Assembly: GCA_021151825.1 (NCBI GenBank) | Contig: JAGKWQ010000018.1 | Span: 1 to 64,000 of the forward strand | Reading direction: 5' to 3' | Length of the DNA: 64,000 bases | DNA from: Cellvibrionaceae bacterium | Lineage (GTDB): Bacteria > Pseudomonadota > Gammaproteobacteria > Pseudomonadales > Cellvibrionaceae | Part shown: in pieces, positions 1-8,005 of the stretch | How the letters are laid out: the number at the start of each line of letters is the position of its first letter | Position numbering within the stretch: the stretch's first letter is position 1 | Notes under the pieces: generated by a model | What the model was told of the DNA's origin: nothing | Database searches by the model: none | Seen by the model: the letters and a program-made list of their open reading frames with translations, nothing else | Translations under genes and position numbers: made by a program

Positions 1-244
1 AATTTTCTTCGTTTCCGGTGGCTATCTTGAAGTTCAGCCTTACCATGTGACCGTGCTGGCGGATACCGCTTTGCGCGCTGACGATATGGATGAAGCTGCA
101 GCTTTGGAAGCACAGCAATTAGCGCAACAACAACTGGCAGATCAATCCAGCGAGATCGATTTCCAGCGCGCCGCCGCGCAACTGGCAGAAGCTGCTGCCC
201 AATTGCGTACCTTGCAAGCAATCAAAAGAAAAGCCGGCAAGTAA
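1..244 (+). CDS. atpC: ATP synthase epsilon subunit, C-terminal part
   Basis: Partial gene open at the left edge (codons in phase from base 2). The visible residues begin IFFVSGGYLEVQPYHVTVLAD, the conserved beta-sandwich end of the F1 epsilon subunit, followed by the alanine- and glutamine-rich two-helix C-terminal domain. Epsilon belongs to the central stalk of F1Fo ATP synthase and its C-terminal helices inhibit ATP hydrolysis. It would be the last gene of the atp operon; a strong terminator follows. Its position a little upstream of glmU and glmS is the classic gammaproteobacterial order. Confidence 0.95.
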   Translation, partial: IFFVSGGYLEVQPYHVTVLADTALRADDMDEAAALEAQQLAQQQLADQSSEIDFQRAAAQLAEAAAQLRTLQAIKRKAGK

Positions 245-260
245 GCGTTTGTTGTTGGAC

Positions 261-292
261 AAAAAAAGGCGACTTTCGAGTCGCCTTTTTTA
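261..292 (+). terminator. Rho-independent terminator of the atp operon
   Basis: Perfect stem AAAAAGGCGACT / AGTCGCCTTTTT with a TTCG tetraloop and a T-run, 17 bases after the atpC stop. The A-run on the left also lets it act for the convergent GH43 gene. Confidence 0.9.
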
Positions 293-335
293 TTGCCTGA
301 ATTTTTTGTGCGAAAGTTAATTCAGTTGTTAGAAA

Positions 336-1394
336 TCATTTTAATTTCGCAATCGGAGCAATTCCTTCGTTAGTCATCACCACCGGTTTGATGGTGCCAT
401 CCGCATTAAAATATAAATGGTCTATCGCGAGTACACGATGATTTCCATCGTTAGAATCGAGTGGGCGACGATGGTAAACAATATACCAATCGTCAGTACC
501 TGGAATATTAACGACGGAATTGTGCCCTGCCCCTTTCGCAATTGTTAAATCTTGTTGCAAAATTTTTCCGACCCGTTTGAACGGGCCAAGTGGCGATTTC
601 GCCATCGCATAAGCAACGCTGTAATCCGACTTGGTCCATTCACCTTCGGACCACATCAAATAATAAATTCCGTTGCGCTTCACCATAAACGAACCTTCGA
701 CATACTCTTTCGATGGTGTAATTTGTTTAAAAAATTCGCCATCTTCAAAAGGTTCAAGGCTGAGTAAATCCTTGCTTAGCTTTGCGACGTTGCAATGTTT
801 CCAGCCGCCGTAATAAATATAGAACTGGCCATCATCATCGCGGAATATCATTTGGTCGATGGGCTGCGCGCCTTTATGGATTTTGCTGATTAGCGGCTTT
901 CCGAGTGCATCACGAAACGGACCGGCTGGTTTATCGCTAATCGCAACACCAATCCCGCCAGGCTGATTATCGTTCAGGATATTGTTCGCGCTGAAAAATA
1001 AATAATATTTGCCGTTAGCAGAAATCGCTGACGGTGCCCAGACGGCATAAGCCGCCCAACTTACATCTTTGATATCCAGCACTCGTTCATGTTTGGTCCA
1101 ATGAACCAGATCTGTGGATGAAAATGCATCCAGGAACGTTTGTTTTAAAAATGGCGACCAGATATTAGGTTGTGCACGCTGTTTCTTTTGGGACTCAGTT
1201 AATGTGGCTGGCAAATCAGGCGTGGTTACTCCTGCTGAATACGTAGGGTAAATCCAGAACTGATTGTCAAAAATACGGATTTCCGGGTCTGCATACCATC
1301 CGGGAACTATCGGATTTGCTGCAAAAATGGCACTGGACTGAAAAATAGCGCCTGCACATAACGCTACAAAGCAATGATTAATGAGTTTCTTCAT
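336..1394 (-). CDS. GH43 family glycoside hydrolase, secreted
   Basis: A 352-residue protein with a Sec signal peptide (MKKLINHCFVALCAGAIF..., cleavage near SSAIFAA-NP) and one five-bladed propeller GH43 domain. The family carboxylates are visible: the catalytic base Asp in GWYADPE (about residue 36), the pKa-modulating Asp in QPIDQMIFRDDDG, and the acid Glu in YVEGSFM. The conserved AGHNSVV and YHRRPL segments near the C-terminus support an arabinofuranosidase, xylosidase or arabinanase role on plant side chains; the substrate cannot be read from sequence. No CBM or linker follows. I chose the ATG at 1394; an in-frame TTG at 1409 would add five residues before the signal peptide. It stands alone on the minus strand between atpC and glmU. 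Confidence 0.85.
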   Translation of the reverse strand: MKKLINHCFVALCAGAIFQSSAIFAANPIVPGWYADPEIRIFDNQFWIYPTYSAGVTTPDLPATLTESQKKQRAQPNIWSPFLKQTFLDAFSSTDLVHWTKHERVLDIKDVSWAAYAVWAPSAISANGKYYLFFSANNILNDNQPGGIGVAISDKPAGPFRDALGKPLISKIHKGAQPIDQMIFRDDDGQFYIYYGGWKHCNVAKLSKDLLSLEPFEDGEFFKQITPSKEYVEGSFMVKRNGIYYLMWSEGEWTKSDYSVAYAMAKSPLGPFKRVGKILQQDLTIAKGAGHNSVVNIPGTDDWYIVYHRRPLDSNDGNHRVLAIDHLYFNADGTIKPVVMTNEGIAPIAKLK

Positions 1395-1605
1395 AGGTAG
1401 GGTTCGCAATCTTCACCATCGACATGGCAATTTTGTCTTAATACGACGTTAGTGTTTATCAAGTAAAGATTAGACAGGGTAAAATTCCGTTAATCGCGAA
1501 GGGAAGATTATCCCCGGATCGCAGCAACAATGACCGCAAAGATGCCCGCAAATCGTTAGAATGGGCTATCGCATTTCTACACCACTGACTGCAAAAGGAC
1601 CCACT

Positions 1606-2964
1606 ATGCTCGATATTCTCGTACTGGCCGCCGGTAAAGGCACTCGCATGCGCTCTGACTTACCGAAAGTCTTGCACCCTGTTGGCGGCAAAGCACTGGT
1701 GCAACATGTGGCGGATACCGCGCGCGCAGTAGGCGGTGAACAAATTCTGATTATCGTGGGCCATGGCGCGGAAAAAGTGCAGGAAAAAATGGCGGCACCC
1801 GATGTGAAGTTCGTGCTGCAAGCAGAACAATTAGGCACCGGTCACGCGGTACAACAAGCGCTGCCGCAATTACGCAACGATGCTACGGTATTAATTCTTT
1901 ACGGGGATGTGCCGCTGACTCGCGCCGAAACCTTGCAAAAATTAATCGCCGGTGTGAACGACAAACAAATGGGTTTACTCACTGTCGATCTGCCCGATCC
2001 AACTGGCTACGGTCGCATTGTGCGCGATGAAAAAAATGCCGTTGTTGCCATTGTTGAACACAAAGATGCTGACGACGAACAGAAAAAAATTCGCGAAATC
2101 AACACTGGCATCATGGCTGTAAAAGCGGCGCATTTACAAAAGTGGTTACCACAATTAAAAAATAATAATGCACAGGGCGAATACTATCTCACCGATATTA
2201 TTGCGATGGCGAAGGCCGATAATATTGCCATTCATGTTGAACAACCAAACGCCGTTGAAGAAGTAGAAGGCATTAACAATCGTCAACAACAAGCGGCACT
2301 GGAACGTTTTTATCAAAAACAAAAAGCGAATGAATTAATGGTTGCGGGTGTGACTTTGCTTGATCCATCGCGCATTGATGTTCGCGGTAATTTGTCCGCT
2401 GGCCGCGATGTTGTTATCGATGTGAATTGTGTCTTTGAAGGCGACGTAGTGTTGGGTGATGGTGTGATCATCGAACCAAACTGCGTAATCATCAACAGCA
2501 AGATTGGCAACAACACCCGTATTAAAGCGTATAGCCATATTGAAGAAGCAGTGATGGCGGCTGATTGCGATATCGGCCCTTATGCGCGTTTGCGTCCGGG
2601 TACGGATCTGGCCGATGAAGTAAAAATTGGCAATTTTGTGGAAACCAAAAAAGCCGTTATTGCTAAAGGCAGCAAAGTAAATCACCTGAGTTATGTGGGC
2701 GATGCTAAAGTCGGCAGTAAAGTAAACGTGGGTGCGGGCACCATTACTTGTAACTACGATGGTGTGAATAAATTTAAAACAGAAATTGGTGATAACGCAT
2801 TTATCGGTTCCAATTCCGCATTGATTGCTCCGGTAAAAATTGGTGCGGGTGCCACTGTGGGTGCGGGATCGGTAATTACCAGGGATGTGGAAGATGCCGA
2901 GCTTGCAGTCGGGCGCGGCAAGCAGCGCAATATTCAGGGTTGGGAACGCCCGAAAAAACATTAA
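1606..2964 (+). CDS. glmU: Bifunctional UDP-GlcNAc pyrophosphorylase / GlcN-1-P acetyltransferase
   Basis: 452 residues, close to the 456 of E. coli GlmU. The N-terminal nucleotidyltransferase has the signature LAAGKGTRMRSDLPKVLHP and the metal-site motif YGDVPL; the C-terminal half is a left-handed beta-helix of hexapeptide repeats (for example IGPYARLRPGTDL, VGAGTITCNYDG) giving the acetyltransferase. It converts GlcN-1-P to GlcNAc-1-P and then UDP-GlcNAc in the cytoplasm, for peptidoglycan and LPS. The ATG at 1606 is preceded by AAAAGGA seven bases upstream; an in-frame ATG at 1561 has no such site and would add 15 non-conserved residues. Its partner glmS lies 5 kb downstream rather than adjacent. 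Confidence 0.97.
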   Translation: MLDILVLAAGKGTRMRSDLPKVLHPVGGKALVQHVADTARAVGGEQILIIVGHGAEKVQEKMAAPDVKFVLQAEQLGTGHAVQQALPQLRNDATVLILYGDVPLTRAETLQKLIAGVNDKQMGLLTVDLPDPTGYGRIVRDEKNAVVAIVEHKDADDEQKKIREINTGIMAVKAAHLQKWLPQLKNNNAQGEYYLTDIIAMAKADNIAIHVEQPNAVEEVEGINNRQQQAALERFYQKQKANELMVAGVTLLDPSRIDVRGNLSAGRDVVIDVNCVFEGDVVLGDGVIIEPNCVIINSKIGNNTRIKAYSHIEEAVMAADCDIGPYARLRPGTDLADEVKIGNFVETKKAVIAKGSKVNHLSYVGDAKVGSKVNVGAGTITCNYDGVNKFKTEIGDNAFIGSNSALIAPVKIGAGATVGAGSVITRDVEDAELAVGRGKQRNIQGWERPKKH

Positions 2965-2984
2965 AATAGTTTCGTCAGAAAAAA

Positions 2985-3016
2985 TAAAAAAAGGAACTAC
3001 AAAGTTCCTTTTTTTA
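2985..3016 (+). terminator. Rho-independent terminator after glmU
   Basis: AAAAAAAGGAACT and AGTTCCTTTTTTT form a perfect stem around a short ACAA loop, ending in a T-run, about 20 bases after the glmU stop. Confidence 0.9.
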
Positions 3017-3229
3017 TTGCGGGTGGTTTTAGTACCAAACTACCGGGTTCGACTTTCAGTAAAAATTGATTTTGGTAAAAAGTGGGATGCATAGTTAAAC
3101 CAAAACAATAATGATCCACGTCTACAAAAATATAGAAAATATTACCACTACCTTTCAATCGCTCTGGATATCCGCCAGCACCGCAACTTGTTTGTCGGGC
3201 GTACTAATAAAAAACCGGAGTTTAAAACC

Positions 3230-4699
3230 ATGAGCAAAAATCTGATCAATGTCCTGGCATTGGGTGCAGCTTCACTGTTCGCAAGTGTTAGCAGCAATGC
3301 CTATGAGTGCAGCAATCTTGCGCAATACCAAAATGGCCAAACCTATGCGACGGGTCAAATCATAAAACATAATAACCGCGCATTTTCCTGTACGGTAGGT
3401 GGGTGGTGCACAGTGGGTGGACCCTATGAGCCGGGTGTGGGCTGGGCATGGGCTAATGCGTGGAGTGATTTGGGCACCTGTGGAGTTGTAGCGGCCAGTT
3501 CAGTGGTATCAAGCAAATCCTCATCGAGCAATTTACCTTCCAGTGTGCCGTCATCCGGCAAAAGCTCATCGAGCCTGGTTTCTTCCAGCCAGTTATCTTC
3601 ACTTACAGTGACCAGCAGTTCCCGCTCTTCAGTGTCGATCAATTCTTCGATTAGCTCATCTAACAGCTCTGCAATTAATAATACGCCGGCGGTATATCGC
3701 AATAATTTCCAGCAACACACTGCCGGCACTTATACCGCTGCCAAATTCAGTGCTGACTGGGGCTTTGCACCGGGTGCATCGGCGGGTGTAGCGGATAATC
3801 GCTTGAGCATCGCAACTGATCCGCTTGATACCAACAACCGCGTGTTGCGTGTGACTTACAAAGCTAACCAGATTGGCGGCAGTTCGGCATCGGTATTTAC
3901 TTACCCGATTCCGGGTGGGCCCCATGCACAACTCTGGTTGCAATATAAAGTGATGTTCGACAGCAATTTCACCTGGGTAAAAGGCGGCAAGTTGCCCGGT
4001 CTTGCGGGTTATAACGGCACCAAACCCACTGGCTGTGTTAACAACAGTTTGCTCGATGGTTTCAGCGCGCGCTTTATGTGGCGGGAAAACGGCAATGGAT
4101 TTTTGTACCTCTACAATCCGGTAAAACAGGATGAATGCGGGGACTACTCGCCCCTCGCCAGCTTTTTCACCAAAAGCCGCTGGTACACCATCACTAGTTT
4201 CGTGGAGTTGGGAACGGCTAACCAATACAACGGCGCAGTCACCACGTATATCGATGGCAAAGAAGTTTCACGCGTTTCAGGGTTGATGCTGCGCAACTCC
4301 ACGTCAGTCAGTATCGATAAATTCCTGTTTGAAACTTTCTTCGGTGGCAGCACTACAGATTGGGCTCCGACCAGCGATCAATATTCCTATTTCGACGATA
4401 TCACTATCAGCACCACCAGCCGTTTAAGCGAGGTGACCACCGGCGGCAATAACGGTGGCGGGAATGTCAGTCATCCCATCAGCGGTTACAACCTCTGGCA
4501 AAGTACCGGCTCTTACAGCCAAAACACCAAAGTTTTCTTGCAGGATGGCTTGGGCGTTTATCACTACTATCAAGCGCGCTGGGGTGTTTCCACCAATAAA
4601 AGTCCGTTGCAAAATTCCCTGCCGGAAAATTACGTCGGCGTGTATAGCCCGGTGCGATTAGACAATGGCCAACCTTGGGTAGAGCTGCTTAATCCTTGA
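3230..4699 (+). CDS. Secreted modular polysaccharide lyase (PL14/PL20-like) with flanking chitin/cellulose-binding-type modules
   Basis: 489 residues. Signal peptide to about residue 25 (MSKNLINVLALGAASLF...SSNA), then a CBM5/12-like module rich in Trp and Cys (YECSNLAQYQNGQTYATG...WSDLGTCG), a polyserine linker (about 85-145), a catalytic beta-jelly-roll (about 150-390), and a second CBM5/12-like module at the C-terminus (YNLWQSTGSYSQ...PWVELLNP). The catalytic part has GGKLPGLAG, SARFMWRENG and SRWYTITSFVELG, which resemble polysaccharide lyases of the PL14/PL20 type (alginate or glucuronan lyases). Family choice and substrate are inference. The ATG at 3230 follows CCGGAG at a good distance; the longer reading from 3188 would disrupt the signal peptide. 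Secreted depolymerase outside the cell. Confidence 0.75.
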   Translation: MSKNLINVLALGAASLFASVSSNAYECSNLAQYQNGQTYATGQIIKHNNRAFSCTVGGWCTVGGPYEPGVGWAWANAWSDLGTCGVVAASSVVSSKSSSSNLPSSVPSSGKSSSSLVSSSQLSSLTVTSSSRSSVSINSSISSSNSSAINNTPAVYRNNFQQHTAGTYTAAKFSADWGFAPGASAGVADNRLSIATDPLDTNNRVLRVTYKANQIGGSSASVFTYPIPGGPHAQLWLQYKVMFDSNFTWVKGGKLPGLAGYNGTKPTGCVNNSLLDGFSARFMWRENGNGFLYLYNPVKQDECGDYSPLASFFTKSRWYTITSFVELGTANQYNGAVTTYIDGKEVSRVSGLMLRNSTSVSIDKFLFETFFGGSTTDWAPTSDQYSYFDDITISTTSRLSEVTTGGNNGGGNVSHPISGYNLWQSTGSYSQNTKVFLQDGLGVYHYYQARWGVSTNKSPLQNSLPENYVGVYSPVRLDNGQPWVELLNP

Positions 4700-4712
4700 T
4701 ATAAAAGCCAAT

Positions 4713-4743
4713 CCGGCGTACAGGCAAGTTGCTTATACGCCGG
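4713..4743 (+). terminator. Hairpin downstream of the lyase gene
   Basis: CCGGCGTA and TACGCCGG form an 8-bp perfect stem with a 15-base loop. There is no real T-run after it, so termination is only probable. Confidence 0.4.
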
Positions 4744-4871
4744 TATTACTGACCAGATACGTTAATACCTATAAACCGGTAAGGAAGGTAAAGATCCAAA
4801 AACCGCTTAAATCTTTACTGTGAAACCGTTATCATCCGGCAATTAAATCAGATAATTAATAAGAGCGATTT

Positions 4872-6959
4872 ATGAGCCAACCAAGTTTCCCCCTGTCCAA
4901 ACTATTTATCGGCCTGGCACTCGCTGGATTAGTAACCGCATGCGGTGGCGGTGGTGGCGGATCGAGCAACGTAAAACCCAGCTCGACACCCATCACCAGC
5001 GCGAGCACAGCGCCCTCGTCTTCGTCGCTGGCGCAAACGTCTTCCTCTATAACACCGATATTGTCTTCAGCACCGGTCGCGAGCTCTTCAACGGTGGCGG
5101 CCTCCAGCAATGGCGTGGCGAGTATCAGTAGCTTTATTGTGGTGGACCAGTTTGGTTACCTGCCCAATGCGCAAAAAGTTGCGATTCTGCGCGATCCGCA
5201 AGACGGTTACGACAAAAGCCAGAGCTACACGCCCGGCGCGGCGCTGTCGTTGGTCGATATGAGTACCGGCCAAACCGTATTAACCGCAGAAGCCAAGGTA
5301 TGGAACAAAGGTGAAATGCACAGCACCTCGGGTGACAAGGTATGGCGCTTTGATTTTTCTTCGATAACAACGCCAGGCACTTACGCGGTGGTTGATAGCA
5401 GCCAAAACCTGCGTTCGCCCACGTTTAAAATTGCTGCCGATATTTATAAACCTGTGCTCAAACACGCATTTCGTACCTTCTTTTACCAGCGCGCGGGTTT
5501 TGCGAAAAAACTGCCTTACGCCGAAACGGGTTGGACCGACGAGGCGAGCCATCTTAAACCCGGCCAGGACACTGAAACGCGGTTATACGATGTCAACAAT
5601 CGCGCTGTTGGTGTTGCGGGTACCGAGAAAGATCTTTCCGGTGGCTGGTTCGATGCCGGTGATTACAACAAGTACACCAACTGGCATGCGGATTACCTGA
5701 TCAACTTGCTGCATGCCTATCTGGAAAATCCTGCCGCCTGGGGTGATGACTTCAATATTCCTGAATCCGGCAATGGCACGCCCGATATTATCGACGAGAT
5801 CAAATGGGGTTTTGACTGGCTGAAGAAAATGCAAAATAGCGATGGTTCTGTTCTGTCGATCCAGGGCCTCAGTCATGCCAGCCCACCGTCGTCAGCTGCG
5901 GGGCGCAGCTTCTACGGTCCTGCGAGTACCTCGGCATCCTTGAGCACTGCCGCCGCATTTGCTCTGGGTGGCAAGGTGTTGGGCGATTTGGGTATCAATG
6001 ATTATGCCGCCGATTTAAAAACCCGCGCTGCCAATGCCTGGACCTGGGCAAATGCCAATCCCGCCGTTATTGTCCACAATAACACCGGTATTTATGAAGG
6101 CTTGGGGGCGGGCGATCAGGAAGTCAGCGTAAAAGATCAAACCATAGAGTTACAGCGTAAGAAAACGCGCGCCGCGATTTACCTGTTTGCCGCAACGGGC
6201 AATACTACTTATCAGACGCAAGTGACCGGCAACTACGGCAACCGCGCCCAATGGGTGGATCACTGGATCGAAAACGAACTCGTCTCCTGGCTTTACTACG
6301 CCAACCTGAGCGGCGCGGATGCAACCCTGGCCGCCAACATCAAAAGCCAATACGCCAGTGCGATGAACGCCAATATTAATTTGGGTGCGATTTCCGCTGA
6401 CAGTGATGCCTATCGTGTAACCCTTGGTGGTGACAGTAATTTCACTTGGGGCAGTAACCGCTCCATGTCGCGTAAGGGCACCAGCTTTTACAACCTGATC
6501 AGTTATTCCGCCGGCAATGCCAATGGTGATACCGTTAAAAATGCAGCGCTGGGTTATTTGAATTACCTGCATGGCACCAATCCGCAAGGCATGGTTTACC
6601 TGTCGAATATGTACAGCCTGGGTGTACATAGTTCGGTCAACGAGTTCTACCACACCTGGTTTACCAATGGCAGTGCACTTTGGGATAGAGTCGGAACATC
6701 CACTTACGGTCCGGCGCCCGGCTATTTAGTGGGCGGTCCCAACCCTTACTACGATTGGGATGGCAACTGTACGTCTAGCAGTCCGAACCCCGGTTGTGGT
6801 TCTGCGGCGCCTAATCCACCCAAAGGTCAACCGGCGATGAAAGCCTATCTGGATTTCAACACCAGCTGGCCGCTTAACTCCTGGCAGATCACTGAAAATC
6901 ACAACGATTACCAGGTTGCTTATCTGCGCCTCTTATCCAAGTTTGTGAATAATCCGTAA
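4872..6959 (+). CDS. GH9 cellulase (endoglucanase) lipoprotein
   Basis: 695 residues. The N-terminus is a lipoprotein signal ending in the lipobox LVTAC (Cys24), followed by polyglycine and a Ser/Thr/Pro linker to about residue 80, so the enzyme is probably tethered to the outer membrane. Next comes the Ig-like CelD_N domain (from FIVVDQFGYLPNAQKVAIL) and a GH9 (alpha/alpha)6 catalytic domain. Visible catalytic features are GGWFDAGDYNKY (catalytic base Asp) and the C-terminal ENHNDYQVAYL, containing the acid Glu. GTNPQGMVYLSNMYSLGVHSS is the usual substrate-cleft His region. It hydrolyses beta-1,4-glucan. No CBM is visible. Ends 144 bases before the DeoR regulator with a terminator between. 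Confidence 0.92.
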   Translation: MSQPSFPLSKLFIGLALAGLVTACGGGGGGSSNVKPSSTPITSASTAPSSSSLAQTSSSITPILSSAPVASSSTVAASSNGVASISSFIVVDQFGYLPNAQKVAILRDPQDGYDKSQSYTPGAALSLVDMSTGQTVLTAEAKVWNKGEMHSTSGDKVWRFDFSSITTPGTYAVVDSSQNLRSPTFKIAADIYKPVLKHAFRTFFYQRAGFAKKLPYAETGWTDEASHLKPGQDTETRLYDVNNRAVGVAGTEKDLSGGWFDAGDYNKYTNWHADYLINLLHAYLENPAAWGDDFNIPESGNGTPDIIDEIKWGFDWLKKMQNSDGSVLSIQGLSHASPPSSAAGRSFYGPASTSASLSTAAAFALGGKVLGDLGINDYAADLKTRAANAWTWANANPAVIVHNNTGIYEGLGAGDQEVSVKDQTIELQRKKTRAAIYLFAATGNTTYQTQVTGNYGNRAQWVDHWIENELVSWLYYANLSGADATLAANIKSQYASAMNANINLGAISADSDAYRVTLGGDSNFTWGSNRSMSRKGTSFYNLISYSAGNANGDTVKNAALGYLNYLHGTNPQGMVYLSNMYSLGVHSSVNEFYHTWFTNGSALWDRVGTSTYGPAPGYLVGGPNPYYDWDGNCTSSSPNPGCGSAAPNPPKGQPAMKAYLDFNTSWPLNSWQITENHNDYQVAYLRLLSKFVNNP

Positions 6960-6977
6960 GTAAAATAGCGGTTATTC

Positions 6978-7007
6978 AAAGCCATTTGTCGCAAGGCAAA
7001 TGGCTTT
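6978..7007 (+). terminator. Hairpin terminator after the GH9 gene
   Basis: AAAGCCATTTG and CAAATGGCTTT form an 11-bp perfect stem with an 8-base loop, followed by a short T-containing tail. Confidence 0.75.
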
Positions 7008-7040
7008 TGTCGTTTTAATAAACAAATTTTCTCAAAAACC

Positions 7041-7089
7041 TTGCTTAAAAGTTTCGAAAAGCTAAAATAACTTTCAAATCGAAACTTTT
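7041..7089 (+). promoter_or_regulatory. Candidate promoter and autoregulatory operator of the DeoR-type gene
   Basis: A perfect inverted repeat, AAAAGTTTCGA (7047-7057) and TCGAAACTTTT (7079-7089), separated by 21 bases. The left arm lies between a TTGCTT -35-like element (7041) and a TAAAAT -10-like element (7063). TTTCG-type half-sites are usual for DeoR/GlpR-family repressors, so autorepression is a reasonable inference. Confidence 0.55.
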
Positions 7090-7102
7090 TGGCAAGTTTA
7101 CT

Positions 7103-7870
7103 ATGACCAAACGCAACACCCAACAGCGCCGCCGAGCCATCATCGACCTTTTAAACGAGAGTGGCGAAGTCAGCGTAGAAGCACTGGCAGAGCAGTTCTC
7201 CACCTCGGAAGTCACTATTCGCAAGGATCTGGCGGCGTTAGAGTCGAACGGATTACTACTACGTCGCTACGGCGGAGCCGTTCCGGTGCCGCAGGAATTG
7301 ATGAGTGACCCGGTAGAAAAAGTTTCGGTTCGTAAGCAATCTATCGCCAAAGCCGCGGCGCAACTTATTCGCGATCACAACCGGATTATCCTCGACAGCG
7401 GCAGCTCCACCACCGCCGCCTTATTGCCGGAACTTTCCAACAAGCAAGGTCTGGTGGTGATGACTAACTCCCTCAGCATCGCCAACGCCCTGCGCGAACT
7501 CGAAAACGAACCCACCATTTTGATGACCGGCGGTACCTGGGATCCAAAATCCGAAGGCTTCCAGGGCCAACTCGCTGAACAAATCCTGCGCTCTTACAAC
7601 TTCGATCAATTTTTTATCGGCGCTGATGGTTTGGATCTGGAACGCGGTACAACAACCTTCAATGAACTCTACAGCTTGAGTCGGGTGATGGCTGAAGTTG
7701 CGCGCGAAGTTATCGTCATGGCCGAGTCCGACAAAATAGGCCGCAAAATCCACAACCTGGAATTGCCCTGGTCGGCGATCAAAGTATTAGTGACCGATAG
7801 CGGTCTCGATGAAAAAGATAAACAAAAAATAGAACAACAAGGTGTGCGAGTTATTTGTGCATCTGCATAA
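7103..7870 (+). CDS. DeoR/GlpR-family transcriptional regulator, probable amino-sugar regulator
   Basis: 255 residues, normal for the family. An N-terminal winged helix-turn-helix (VSVEALAEQFSTSEVTIRKDLAALESNGLLLRRYGGA) is followed by the DeoRC sugar-phosphate-binding domain, an isomerase-like fold (IILDSGSSTTAALL, MTGGTWDP, FIGADGLD). Such proteins repress sugar genes and are relieved by a sugar phosphate. It lies 135 bases upstream of glmS on the same strand, the arrangement seen in pseudomonads, so control of glmS by an amino-sugar phosphate is the likely role. A TTTCG inverted repeat overlaps its own promoter. Confidence 0.85.
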   Translation: MTKRNTQQRRRAIIDLLNESGEVSVEALAEQFSTSEVTIRKDLAALESNGLLLRRYGGAVPVPQELMSDPVEKVSVRKQSIAKAAAQLIRDHNRIILDSGSSTTAALLPELSNKQGLVVMTNSLSIANALRELENEPTILMTGGTWDPKSEGFQGQLAEQILRSYNFDQFFIGADGLDLERGTTTFNELYSLSRVMAEVAREVIVMAESDKIGRKIHNLELPWSAIKVLVTDSGLDEKDKQKIEQQGVRVICASA

Positions 7871-7880
7871 AACTTACCTA

Positions 7881-7900
7881 TTCCCAAGCGGAGTTGGGAA
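7881..7900 (+). promoter_or_regulatory. Short perfect hairpin in the glmS leader region
   Basis: TTCCCAA and TTGGGAA form a 7-bp stem with a 6-base loop, 11 bases after the regulator stop and 105 bases before glmS. No T-run follows; it could be a weak terminator, an mRNA-processing site or nothing. Confidence 0.3.
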
Positions 7901-8005
7901 ATGTGTATTGCTGTTAAAGCGTTAAATGAAGAACAGAAAGAAAAACCACTACGTTTAAAAAAACAAAATATTTTTACTACTACTAAACAGCTCAAGGAGT
8001 TAATC

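Noticed and set aside
552..767. Plus-strand reading frame of 71 codons opposite the GH43 gene
   Set aside because: It lies entirely inside the well-supported GH43 gene on the other strand, has no ribosome site and no recognisable features.
2335..2961. A 208-codon minus-strand frame opposite glmU
   Set aside because: It mirrors the hexapeptide-repeat part of glmU; repetitive codon bias of the true gene keeps the antisense frame open.
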